64,000 nt of DNA from Microbacterium invictum (GTDB lineage: Bacteria > Actinomycetota > Actinomycetes > Actinomycetales > Microbacteriaceae): the NCBI RefSeq assembly GCF_034421375.1, contig NZ_CP139779.1:744001-808000 (forward strand), written 5' to 3'. Both the position numbers and the translations under genes were made by a program. The notes beneath the pieces are model-generated. The model saw only the letters and a list, made by a program, of their open reading frames with translations, searched no databases and was not told the DNA's origin. Below, piece after piece: positions 16,746-25,253 of this stretch. Every line of letters starts with the position of its first letter. Within the stretch, counting starts at the first letter, position 1.

Positions 16746-19700
16746 CCGGCTTCGACACCGTCCTCATCGCCAACCGCGGAGAGATCGCTCGCCGCATCAT
16801 CCGCACTGCCCGCGCGCAGGGGCTTCGCACCGTCGCGGTGTACTCCGACGCCGACCGCGCAGCCCCCCACGTGCGCGAAGCCGATGTCGCGATCCGCCTC
16901 GGACCGGCCCCGGCCGCCGAGTCGTACCTCCGCACGGATGCCCTCCTCGAGGCGGCGGCGCGCACCGGCGCCGGCGCTGTCCACCCGGGGTACGGGTTCC
17001 TGGCCGAGAACGCCGACGCCGCGCGTTCGGTCGAGGCGGCGGGCCTCGCCTGGGTGGGGCCGACGCCCGACCAGCTCGAGGCGTTCGGACTGAAGCACCG
17101 GGCCCGCGCGCTCGCCGAGGCGGCGGGGGTGCCGCTTCTTCCCGGCACCGGGGTCCTCTCCTCGCTCGCCGAGGCCGAAGCCGCGGCCGACGCGATCGGG
17201 TACCCCGTCATCCTCAAAGCCACCGGCGGCGGCGGCGGCATCGGCATGCGCGCTTGCGCCGACCGCGCCGAGCTCCGTGCCGCCTGGGATGCCGTCAGCC
17301 GGCAGGCGGCCGCCAGCTTCGCCGCCGCGGGGCTGTTCCTGGAGAAGCTCGTCCGCCCGGCCCGCCACGTCGAGGTGCAGCTCTTCGGCGACGGCGCGGG
17401 ACGCGTCGCGGTCCTCGGCGACCGGGACTGCTCGCTGCAGCGTCGCAACCAGAAGGTCATCGAAGAGGCGCCGGCGCCCGGACTTCCCGACGACGTGCGG
17501 GCGACGCTCCATGCGTCCGCGTCGGCGCTCGCCGCCGGCATCCGCTACCGGTCGGCCGGAACGGCCGAATTCGTGTACGACCCCGTCGCCGAGCGCGCCT
17601 ACTTCCTCGAGGTCAACGCGCGTCTGCAGGTGGAGCACCCGGTGACCGAGGCGGTGTTCGGTGTCGATCTCGTCGCCCTCATGCTCGATCTCGCCGCGGG
17701 CAACGCCGTGCCGGACGCGCTGTTCGACGAACCGCTCGCGCCCACCGGTCACGCCGTCGAGGCTCGCGTCTACGCCGAGGACCCCGACCGCGACAACACT
17801 CCGTCGACGGGACTCGTGACGGCGGTGCGGATGCCGGAGGGCGAGGGCATCCGGGTGGACACGTGGATCGAGCCGGGCCTGGAGGTCACCCCCTTCTACG
17901 ATCCGCTGCTGGCGAAGGTCATCGCCTTCGGCGCGGATCGCGACACCGCCTTCGACAGGCTGAGCGTCGCGCTCGCCGAGACCCGCGTGGACGGCATCGT
18001 CACCGGAGCCGGGATGCTGCGCACGCTCGCCGTCGACCCCGTCGTGCGGTCGGTCGCGCACTCCACCGGCACGGTCGACGGCGCACGCGACCCCGATCCG
18101 CGCATCGAGGTCGTCGATCCGGGGATGATGACCACCGTGCAGGACCTGCCGGGCCGCATCGGCTACTGGCAGGTGGGCGTGCCGCCGTCCGGTCCGATGG
18201 ACTCCGTGTCGTTCCGTGCCGCCAACCTCGCCGTCGGCAATCCCGAGGAGGCACCGGCCCTCGAGGCCACGCTCAGCGGGCCCGTCCTGCGCTTCACGGC
18301 CGAAACGGTCGTCGCGGTCACCGGGGCGGCGACGCCGGTCTTCATCGACGACGTGCCCGCGCCGATGTGGGAGCCGGTCCTCGTGCCCGCCGGCGGCGTC
18401 CTGCGGATCGGCGCGACGGAGGGTCCGGGAATCCGGGTGTACGTCGGCGTTCGCGGCGGACTCGATGTGCCGCCCTATCTCGGAAGCGCGTCGACCTTCA
18501 CGCTGGGCGGCTTCGGCGGTCACGGCGGGCGGGCGCTGGTGGCGGGCGACGTCCTGCGCCGAGGCGACATGGCGGACACGACCCCTTCGCCGATCGACCC
18601 GGGCCGGCGGCCTCACCTGACCGCGTCGTGGCAGCTCGCCGTCACCGAGGGTCCCCACGCCGCGCCGGAGTTCTTCACCCGCGAGGACATCGACGAGTTG
18701 TACGCCGCCGAGTACCGGGTCCAGGTGAACTCGGCGCGCACCGGCGTGCGGCTGAGCGGGCCGCGACCGCGCTGGGCGCGCACCGACGGCGGCGAGGCGG
18801 GACTTCACCCGTCGAACATCCACGACACGCCCTACGCGGTCGGGGCGCTCGACTTCACCGGCGACACCCCGGTGCTCCTCGGACCCGATGGCCCCAGCCT
18901 CGGCGGATTCGTGTGCCCCGTCGTGGTCGCCTCGGGCGACCTGTGGAAGCTCGGACAGCTGCGCCCGGGCGACGTCGTGCGCTTCGTGCCGGTCCGCGAG
19001 GCGGACGCGGCGGCACTCGATCCCGCAGCACCGACCCTCCTCCGCCACGGAGGCGACGGGGATGACGGCATCCTGTTCCGGCGTGAATCGGATGACACGG
19101 CTGGTCGTCCGGGGACGACGTATCGCCGGGACGGTGACGACAACGTGCTGGTCGAGTTCGGCGACCAGACCCTCGATCTCGGACTGCGCATGCGGGTGCA
19201 CGCGCTGCAGGCGGCGCTCGCCGAGGCGGCGCCCGCCGGCATCCTCGATGTGACCCCGGGCATCCGCTCGCTGCAGATTCACACGGATGCCGCGACTCTG
19301 CGGGCATCGACGCTCGTCGGACTCCTGCGCGAGCTCGATGACGCACTGCCGCCGACGTCCGCCCTGACCGTGCCCTCCCGCGAGGTGCACCTGCCGCTGT
19401 CGTGGGACGACCCGGTGACCAGGCTCGCCATCGAGCGCTACATGGCCGGCGTGCGGGATGACGCTCCGTGGACGCCGTCGAACATCGAGTTCATCCGGCG
19501 CATCAACGGGCTCGACAGCATCGACGACGTATACCGGACCGTCTTCGATGCTCAGTACCTGGTGATGGGCCTCGGCGACGTCTACCTCGGTGCCCCGGTG
19601 GCGACGCCCCTCGACCCCCGCCATCGCCTGGTCACCACGAAGTACAACCCCGCGCGCACGTGGACCGCCGAGAACTCCGTCGGCATCGGCGGCGCCTACC

Positions 19701-20326
19701 TCTGCATCTACGGGATGGAGGGCCCGGGCGGCTACCAGTTCGTGGGGCGTACGGTGCAGATCTGGAACCGGTTCCGCCGTGGTGGCCTGTTCGCGGAGAA
19801 TCCCTGGGCGCTGCGCTTCTTCGATCGCATCCGGTGGTACCCGGTCTCGGCCGAAGAGCTTCTCGAGCTGCGCGCCGAGACAGACGCCGGTCGCGCGGAA
19901 TTCCGAACCGAAGAGGGCACGTTCGCGCTCGCCGAGCACGAGAGGTTCCTCGCCGACAACGCCGACGACATCGCGCGTTTCCGTGCGAGCCAGGGCGAGG
20001 CCTTCGCCGCCGAACGGGATCGGTGGCGCGCGTCGGGCGAGTTCGACAGGCCGATGCAGGCGGATGCCGCCGCAGAGACGCCGACGCAGGAACTGCCGCC
20101 GGGAGCGGTCGGGGTGCGCGCGCCCTTCGCGGCGACCGTGTGGAAGGTCGAGGCCGAGCCCGGCACGGCCGTGACGGAAGGAGACCGGGTGGTGGTGCTC
20201 GAAGCGATGAAGATGGAGTCGCCGGTGACGGCGGCGGCCGCGGGGTCCATCGTCGAGGTGTACGTCCGGCCCGGTGAGCGGGTCGCCGCCGGGCAGCTGC
20301 TGGCCGCCGTCGGAGTCGACCGGTGA
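16742..20326 (+). CDS. Biotin-dependent urea/guanidine carboxylase
   Basis: A 1194-residue multidomain carboxylase. Residues 1-450 are biotin carboxylase (ANRGEIARRII, the ATP-grasp loop KATGGGGGIGM, and EVNARLQVEHPVTE). About 455-760 are the KipA/AHS2-like and about 770-1040 the KipI/AHS1-like halves of the carboxyltransferase. The C-terminus is a biotinyl domain with biotin-accepting K1157 in EAMKMES. Such enzymes carboxylate urea to allophanate or guanidine to carboxyguanidine. The two DUF1989 partners favour guanidine, because the deiminase step is needed only for that substrate. The ATG overlaps the preceding stop and the GTG of the next gene overlaps its stop, so the four genes form one tightly coupled operon. 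Substrate preference needs residue-level comparison of the carboxyltransferase domain. Confidence 0.93.
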   Translation: MTGFDTVLIANRGEIARRIIRTARAQGLRTVAVYSDADRAAPHVREADVAIRLGPAPAAESYLRTDALLEAAARTGAGAVHPGYGFLAENADAARSVEAAGLAWVGPTPDQLEAFGLKHRARALAEAAGVPLLPGTGVLSSLAEAEAAADAIGYPVILKATGGGGGIGMRACADRAELRAAWDAVSRQAAASFAAAGLFLEKLVRPARHVEVQLFGDGAGRVAVLGDRDCSLQRRNQKVIEEAPAPGLPDDVRATLHASASALAAGIRYRSAGTAEFVYDPVAERAYFLEVNARLQVEHPVTEAVFGVDLVALMLDLAAGNAVPDALFDEPLAPTGHAVEARVYAEDPDRDNTPSTGLVTAVRMPEGEGIRVDTWIEPGLEVTPFYDPLLAKVIAFGADRDTAFDRLSVALAETRVDGIVTGAGMLRTLAVDPVVRSVAHSTGTVDGARDPDPRIEVVDPGMMTTVQDLPGRIGYWQVGVPPSGPMDSVSFRAANLAVGNPEEAPALEATLSGPVLRFTAETVVAVTGAATPVFIDDVPAPMWEPVLVPAGGVLRIGATEGPGIRVYVGVRGGLDVPPYLGSASTFTLGGFGGHGGRALVAGDVLRRGDMADTTPSPIDPGRRPHLTASWQLAVTEGPHAAPEFFTREDIDELYAAEYRVQVNSARTGVRLSGPRPRWARTDGGEAGLHPSNIHDTPYAVGALDFTGDTPVLLGPDGPSLGGFVCPVVVASGDLWKLGQLRPGDVVRFVPVREADAAALDPAAPTLLRHGGDGDDGILFRRESDDTAGRPGTTYRRDGDDNVLVEFGDQTLDLGLRMRVHALQAALAEAAPAGILDVTPGIRSLQIHTDAATLRASTLVGLLRELDDALPPTSALTVPSREVHLPLSWDDPVTRLAIERYMAGVRDDAPWTPSNIEFIRRINGLDSIDDVYRTVFDAQYLVMGLGDVYLGAPVATPLDPRHRLVTTKYNPARTWTAENSVGIGGAYLCIYGMEGPGGYQFVGRTVQIWNRFRRGGLFAENPWALRFFDRIRWYPVSAEELLELRAETDAGRAEFRTEEGTFALAEHERFLADNADDIARFRASQGEAFAAERDRWRASGEFDRPMQADAAAETPTQELPPGAVGVRAPFAATVWKVEAEPGTAVTEGDRVVVLEAMKMESPVTAAAAGSIVEVYVRPGERVAAGQLLAAVGVDR

Positions 20327-21990
20327 GCGCGGTCGCCCGGGTGCGGGACGCGTACGCACGGATCGGCGAGGTCGACCGACCCGAGATCTGGATCTCGCTG
20401 CGCAGGGAGGCCGACGCCGTCGCCGAGGCGGAGAGGGTGGATGAGCGGGTCGAGGGCGGGGACGTCCTTCCGCTGGCCGGCCTCGTCGCCGCGGTGAAGG
20501 ACAACATCGACGTCGCGGGGCTCTCCACGACGGCGGGGAGCCGCGCCTTCTCGTACGACCCCGATGTGGACGCGCCTGCTGTCGCCCGGCTGCGGGACGC
20601 CGGCGTCATCGTCATCGGCAAGACCAACCTCGACCAGTTCGCCACGGGCCTCGTCGGCACCCGCAGCCCCTACGGTGCCGTCCGCAACGCCTGGGATCCC
20701 GTTCGGATCTCGGGGGGATCGAGCTCCGGCTCCGCGGTGGCCACCGCGCTCGGGATCGTCGACATCGCCCTGGGCACCGACACGGCGGGATCGGGGCGCG
20801 TGCCCGCCGCGCTGAACGGGATCGTGGGTGTCAAGCCCACCATCGGCCTCATCCCCACGACCGGTGTGGTGCCCGCCTGCCGCACACTCGACTGCGTCAC
20901 CGTCTTCGCGCGCGACCTTCTACTCGCCCGGCACGCGGTGGAGACGATGACCGGACCGGACGGAGCCGATCCGCTCGCGCGCGCCGACAACCCCGCTCCG
21001 CCGCTGGCGGCGCGACCGGTCGTGGCCGTTCCGACGGCGGAGCATCTCGAGGGCCTCGCGGACGGATGGAAAGAGGCCTTCGCGCGCGTGGTCGCCGGAC
21101 TCCCGGCATCCGGAATCGACGTCGTCGAAGTCGACATCGCCCCGCTCCTCGAGGCGGCGTCGCTCCTCTACGGCGGTGCCTTCGTGGCCGAGCGCACCGC
21201 GGCCGTCGGAGACTTCATCCAGGCCCACCCCGAGCTCGTCGGCGGCGACCTCGACCCGACGGTGGCGGGCATCATCCTCGCGGGCGCCGACGCGCGGGCC
21301 GCCGACTACTTCCGCGACCGCGAGAGGCTCGATCGCCTCGGCCTCGAGGGGCTCGGTCGGCTCGCCGGGACGGTCGCGCTCCTCACCCCCACGACCACGT
21401 GGCATCCGACTCTCGAGGAGGTCGCGGCCGATCCGATCGGCGCCAACGCGAGGATGGGCCGATACACGAACTTCGCGAACCTGCTCGACCTGAGCGCGCT
21501 GGCCGTTCCCGCCGGCTTCGTCGACGGGCGACCCTTCGGGGTGATGCTCACCGGCGCGCCCTTCGCCGATCGGACCCTCGCTCAGCTCGCCGAACGACTG
21601 ACCGCGCCGCCGGTGGAGCTCTTCGTCGTGGGAGCGCACCTGCGCGGCCAGCCCCTCAACCCCCAGCTCGTCGCCGCCGGCGGGACGTTCGTCGAGGAGG
21701 CCACCACCGCGGAGGCGTACTCGCTGTACGCACTGGACACCGTCCCCCCGAAGCCCGGTCTCGCCCAGGCCGCCGAGGGCGGGGCGGCGATCGTGGGGGA
21801 GGTGTGGCGCCTGCCGGCGGCGGGCTTCGGGCGCTTCGTCGCCGAGCTGCCGCAACCGATGGGGATCGGTCGCGTCGTCCTCGCCGACGGTCGCGCGGTC
21901 GCCGGCTTTCTCTGCGAGGCGGTCGCCCTGGAGGGAGCGACCGATATCACGCATTTCGGCGGGTGGCGGGCCTATCGGGCGGCGAGCTAG
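20323..21990 (+). CDS. atzF: Allophanate hydrolase
   Basis: A 555-residue amidase-signature enzyme splitting allophanate into two ammonia and two CO2. The catalytic triad K59, S133 and S157 has the same spacing (74 and 24 residues) as the known AtzF triad. GTDTAGSGRVPA carries the nucleophile S157. After about residue 440 it has the allophanate hydrolase C-terminal domain (ELFVVGAHLRGQPLN, and THFGGWRAYRA at the end), which distinguishes it from general amidases. GTGA overlap with the carboxylase shows coupled translation. This enzyme completes the urea/guanidine-to-ammonia route. Confidence 0.94.
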   Translation: MSAVARVRDAYARIGEVDRPEIWISLRREADAVAEAERVDERVEGGDVLPLAGLVAAVKDNIDVAGLSTTAGSRAFSYDPDVDAPAVARLRDAGVIVIGKTNLDQFATGLVGTRSPYGAVRNAWDPVRISGGSSSGSAVATALGIVDIALGTDTAGSGRVPAALNGIVGVKPTIGLIPTTGVVPACRTLDCVTVFARDLLLARHAVETMTGPDGADPLARADNPAPPLAARPVVAVPTAEHLEGLADGWKEAFARVVAGLPASGIDVVEVDIAPLLEAASLLYGGAFVAERTAAVGDFIQAHPELVGGDLDPTVAGIILAGADARAADYFRDRERLDRLGLEGLGRLAGTVALLTPTTTWHPTLEEVAADPIGANARMGRYTNFANLLDLSALAVPAGFVDGRPFGVMLTGAPFADRTLAQLAERLTAPPVELFVVGAHLRGQPLNPQLVAAGGTFVEEATTAEAYSLYALDTVPPKPGLAQAAEGGAAIVGEVWRLPAAGFGRFVAELPQPMGIGRVVLADGRAVAGFLCEAVALEGATDITHFGGWRAYRAAS

Positions 21991-21993
21991 CAT
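21988..21993 (+). promoter_or_regulatory. -10 box TAGCAT of leaderless S4 gene
   Basis: TAGCAT overlaps the allophanate hydrolase stop codon and ends six bases before the ATG at 22000. No Shine-Dalgarno sequence lies between, so a leaderless mRNA is likely. Confidence 0.4.
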
Positions 21994-21999
21994 CCCAGG

Positions 22000-22227
22000 A
22001 TGACCACGCCGACCCCGATCACCGATGTCTCGATCGGCGGAGAAGGCATCCGCCTCGGGCAGTTCCTGAAGTTCGCCGGCGTGCTGGACTCCGGCGGTGA
22101 CGTCAAAGAGGCCATCATCGACGGATTCGTGACGGTCAACGACGAGGTGGAACGTCGCCGGGGCCGCCAGCTCCAGCTCGGCGACGTCGTGTCCTTCGAC
22201 GGTCGCCGGGTGCGCGTCTGCGCGTGA
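22000..22227 (+). CDS. S4-domain RNA-binding protein (RlbA/YbcJ-like)
   Basis: A 75-residue protein made of a single S4 RNA-binding domain (IRLGQFLKFAGVLDSGGDVK, then GFVTVNDEVERRRGRQLQLGDVV). Related small proteins bind ribosomal or tRNA-like RNA, and the exact RNA partner is not known for most. It follows allophanate hydrolase by nine bases, but its own -10 box and the unrelated function suggest a separate transcript. Confidence 0.88.
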   Translation: MTTPTPITDVSIGGEGIRLGQFLKFAGVLDSGGDVKEAIIDGFVTVNDEVERRRGRQLQLGDVVSFDGRRVRVCA

Positions 22228-22279
22228 CCGACGGGGTCTCGGGCATCTGCTGACGACCCTCGCGCCCTCCGGGGCGGCA

Positions 22280-22285
22280 CATAAT
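22280..22285 (+). promoter_or_regulatory. -10-like box CATAAT before the photolyase-like gene
   Basis: CATAAT ends six bases before the ATG at 22292. The spacing matches the other leaderless genes here, although the first base deviates from TANNNT. Confidence 0.3.
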
Positions 22286-22291
22286 GGCGGC

Positions 22292-23503
22292 ATGTTCGAT
22301 CCCACCCGGACGGCCGGCCTCGAAACCCTGAGGGACTTCGTGCCGAGAGCGGGATCCGTCTACGCACGCCAGCGCAACATCGACACCGCTCCCCACCGCA
22401 CCAACGTGTCGACGCTGTCGCCCTACATCCGGCACCGGCTGGTGACCGAGCGCGAGGTGGTGGCGGCGGTGCTCGAGGTGCACAGCCTGTCGGCGGCCGA
22501 GAAGTTCGTGCAGGAGGTGATGTGGCGCACCTACTGGAAGGGGTGGCTCGAGCAGAATCCGGAGGTGTGGCGACGCTATCGTCGTGACGTCTCGGCGCTG
22601 ATCGACGGCGGCGCGACAGACGCGGCCGACTACCGCGACGCGGTCTCCGGGCGCACCGGCATCGACGCGATGGATGCGTGGGTCGGCGAGCTCGTCGAGA
22701 CGGGCTACCTCCACAACCACACCCGCATGTGGTTCGCGAGCATCTGGATCTTCACCCTGCGCCTGCCGTGGCAGCTCGGGGCCGACTTCTTCTACCGGCA
22801 CCTGCTCGACGGGGATGCCGCGTCGAACACCCTCTCGTGGCGGTGGGTCGCAGGGCTTCAGACCGTCGGGAAGACCTACCTCGCCACCGCCTCGAACATC
22901 GCCCGCTACACCGAGGGTCGCTTCCACCCCGAGGGGCTCGCCACCGCGGCTCATCCGCTCACCGAGGATCCCCTTCCCGCGCGGACGCCCATCCCCGAGC
23001 CCGAGCCCGCCACGCCCTCGACACGCGTGGGCGTGCTGCTCCATGAGGAGGACCTCGACCTCGGAAGCCTCGCCCGCGAGCACCCGTGGCTCGATGACGG
23101 CCGGGTCGTCGCGATCGCTGCGTCCCAGGATGCCGCCGGGCGCTCGCCGTCGGGCGTGTCCGACGCCGTGGACGCCTTCACGACCGGGGCGGTGGAAGAC
23201 GCCGTCGCGCGAGCGACGCACGACGTGACGGTTCGCACGCTCGCCGGCACGCCCGCTGCAGCGGGCGCGTGGGCGGCATCCGAGAATCTCGACGCGGTCG
23301 TCGTGCCGTACGCGCCCGTCGGCCCCGTGGCCGAGCGGATGACCGGGCTGCGCACGTCCCTGCGCGACGAGGGCATCGCCCTGTCGACGCTTCGCCGAGA
23401 CTGGGACACGCTGGCGTGGCCGCATGCCCGGCGCGGCTTCTTCCCCTTCCGCACCCGGATCCCGACGCTCCTCGCGGAGCAGGGCATACCCGGGCCGAGG
23501 TGA
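22292..23503 (+). CDS. Photolyase/cryptochrome-like FAD-binding protein with permuted domain order
   Basis: A 403-residue protein. Residues 1-230 resemble the C-terminal FAD-binding domain of DNA photolyases: RQRNIDTAPHRTNVSTLSPY near residue 27, HNHTRMWFASIWIF near 143 and LSWRWVAGLQT near 183, followed by NIARYT. The alpha/beta domain that normally comes first is absent from the N-terminus. Residues 245-403 look like that missing domain, with VGVLLHEEDLDL at its start and a run ending FFPFRTRIPTLL. If so, the two domains are swapped. DNA repair or light sensing is plausible, but activity cannot be claimed. The DUF2207-like gene starts inside its stop codon. Confidence 0.75.
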   Translation: MFDPTRTAGLETLRDFVPRAGSVYARQRNIDTAPHRTNVSTLSPYIRHRLVTEREVVAAVLEVHSLSAAEKFVQEVMWRTYWKGWLEQNPEVWRRYRRDVSALIDGGATDAADYRDAVSGRTGIDAMDAWVGELVETGYLHNHTRMWFASIWIFTLRLPWQLGADFFYRHLLDGDAASNTLSWRWVAGLQTVGKTYLATASNIARYTEGRFHPEGLATAAHPLTEDPLPARTPIPEPEPATPSTRVGVLLHEEDLDLGSLAREHPWLDDGRVVAIAASQDAAGRSPSGVSDAVDAFTTGAVEDAVARATHDVTVRTLAGTPAAAGAWAASENLDAVVVPYAPVGPVAERMTGLRTSLRDEGIALSTLRRDWDTLAWPHARRGFFPFRTRIPTLLAEQGIPGPR

Positions 23504-24345
23504 GGGTGCGTCGTCCGCCCGCGGTCGCGCTGATCGTCGCTGCCGGAGTGGCCGTCCTGAGCGATCCCGCGGCCGCGTCGATCTCGACGGACCCGGAAGG
23601 CGTCGTCGTCCAGAGCCTCTCGGCCGACCTCACGCTCGGTCGTGGGCAGGACGGAGTCAGCGCGCTCACGGTGGCCGAGACCTATGTCGTCGACCTGTCC
23701 GACTCCGGCCGGGGCGGCGAGATCCGGCGCGAGGTATCGGAGTCCTTCGAGGGTGCACCGCGGCATCCGCGCGTCATATCGATCACCGACGCCGACGGTG
23801 GTGAGCGACCACGTGAGGCCGCCAGCGCCGGCGGTGTGTACTCGATGACCGCACGGGCGGACGAGGCGGAACGCGGCGATCAGACCTTCGTCTTCACCTA
23901 CACGGTGGACGGCGTCGTCTCCGTCGGCGACGAGAACGAGGGGCAGGAGCTCGCCTGGGCCGTCACGGGGGCCGATCGATCGCCGGCGATCGGCGAGGTG
24001 GGCGCGACGTTCCGGGTGCCAGCCCCTCTCGTGCCCTCGCTCTCGGGGGAGCACCGCTGCGTGCTCCGATCCGCGGGATCGGAGCAGGCCTGCGATCTCG
24101 AGGTCACCCCTGGTCAGCTCGGCGCGGTGCTCTTCGAGGCGTCGATCGATGAACTGACGGCCGATGAGACGATGACGCTCTTCGTCGGGTTCGCGCCCGG
24201 CACCTTCACCGCCGCGGACGAGGCGTCGGGGGCGTGGGTCGCGGTAGTTCTCGTCGTCGTGTGCGCTACCGCGGTCGGCGCCGCTGTGTGGGTCGTCGTG
24301 GCTCGGAGACGCACGCCCCGGACGGGACCGGAGCTCGTACCATGA
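23500..24345 (+). CDS. DUF2207-like membrane-anchored protein
   Basis: A 281-residue protein with a signal peptide (hydrophobic core VALIVAAGVAVL ending near AAASI), an extracellular beta-rich domain of about 200 residues resembling DUF2207, one C-terminal helix (about 250-272) and a short basic tail. Full DUF2207 proteins have further membrane helices and a low-complexity tail, so this is a short version. No catalytic motif was seen. The GTG at 23500 overlaps the preceding stop as GTGA; a second GTG at 23506 is possible. Coupling to the photolyase-like gene is likely, but a shared function is not evident. Confidence 0.68.
   Translation: MRVRRPPAVALIVAAGVAVLSDPAAASISTDPEGVVVQSLSADLTLGRGQDGVSALTVAETYVVDLSDSGRGGEIRREVSESFEGAPRHPRVISITDADGGERPREAASAGGVYSMTARADEAERGDQTFVFTYTVDGVVSVGDENEGQELAWAVTGADRSPAIGEVGATFRVPAPLVPSLSGEHRCVLRSAGSEQACDLEVTPGQLGAVLFEASIDELTADETMTLFVGFAPGTFTAADEASGAWVAVVLVVVCATAVGAAVWVVVARRRTPRTGPELVP
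24338..24343 (+). promoter_or_regulatory. -10 box TACCAT of leaderless aldo/keto reductase gene
   Basis: TACCAT ends six bases before the GTG at 24350 and overlaps the stop region of the preceding gene. No ribosome site is present. Confidence 0.4.
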
Positions 24346-24349
24346 TCCT

Positions 24350-25213
24350 GTGAGCGCTTCGCAGTCGAACGTCTCGACCACCGGGGGCATCGGAACCGAC
24401 CCGACGGTCCCGCTCAATGACGGACATCGGATGCCGCGCGTCGGCCTGGGCGTCTACAAGATGACCGATGAGGAGGCCGGCGCCGCCGTCGAAACCGCGC
24501 TCGCGGCGGGCTACCGGGGCATCGACACGGCGGCGATGTACGACAACGAAGCCGGTGTGGGCGCGGGCCTGAGGAGAAGCGGGGTACCGCGAAGCGAGGT
24601 TTTCGTCGCCACCAAGGTGCGCTTCGAGGACAACGGCTACGACTCCACCCTGCGGGCGTTCGACGACAGTGTCCGCAAGCTCGGCACCGACACCGTCGAC
24701 CTCTACCTGATCCACTGGCCGGCGCCGCTGCGCGACCGGTACGTCGACGCGTGGCGTGCGCTGATCCGGCTGCGCGACGAGGGGCGAGCCCGCTCCATCG
24801 GGGTGAGCAACTTCCACAGCGACCACCTCGACCGCATCATCGCCGAAACCGGGGTGATCCCCGCGGTTCATCAGATCGAGCTGCATCCGCGCTTCCCGCA
24901 GCACCGGATGCGGGCGTACGACGCCAATCTCGGCATCATCACGCAGGCCTGGTCGCCGCTCGCGCGAGGACGACTCCTCGACGAGCCGGCGCTGGTGAAG
25001 ATCGCGCGGGCACGCGGCGTGACCCCCGCCCAGGTCGTCCTCCGATGGCACCTCGAGAACGACGTCACGGTGATCCCCAAGTCGGTGAACCCCAAGCGCA
25101 TTCGCGAGAACCACGATCTCTTCCGGTTCTCGCTGACGGCATCCGACCATCGCGTGATCGCCGATCTCGAGACCGGCGAGCGCACCGGTGTCGACCCGAA
25201 CGATCGCAACTGA
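24350..25213 (+). CDS. Aldo/keto reductase
   Basis: A 287-residue NADPH-dependent carbonyl reductase of the 2,5-diketo-D-gluconate reductase type. The catalytic tetrad is complete: D59, Y64, K89 and H122 (in LIHWP). The phosphate-binding C-terminal segment VIPKSVNPKRIREN is present. Substrate range in this family is broad, so no specific role is assigned. It stands alone between unrelated genes and converges with the SDR gene downstream, with a 40-nt gap. Confidence 0.92.
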   Translation: MSASQSNVSTTGGIGTDPTVPLNDGHRMPRVGLGVYKMTDEEAGAAVETALAAGYRGIDTAAMYDNEAGVGAGLRRSGVPRSEVFVATKVRFEDNGYDSTLRAFDDSVRKLGTDTVDLYLIHWPAPLRDRYVDAWRALIRLRDEGRARSIGVSNFHSDHLDRIIAETGVIPAVHQIELHPRFPQHRMRAYDANLGIITQAWSPLARGRLLDEPALVKIARARGVTPAQVVLRWHLENDVTVIPKSVNPKRIRENHDLFRFSLTASDHRVIADLETGERTGVDPNDRN

Positions 25214-25253
25214 TCGGGTCGGCACCGGTGCTGCGAGGACGATGCCGCTGCGG

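Noticed and set aside
16679-20359. A 1226-codon open frame on the minus strand opposite the carboxylase gene
   Set aside because: It is arginine- and glycine-rich, has no family motif and mirrors a fully convincing biotin carboxylase on the plus strand. Such shadows are expected at this GC content.
25222-25231. Palindrome GCACCGGTGC in the gap between convergent reductase genes
   Set aside because: Ten bases with no loop and no U-tract. It is too short to claim as terminator or operator.
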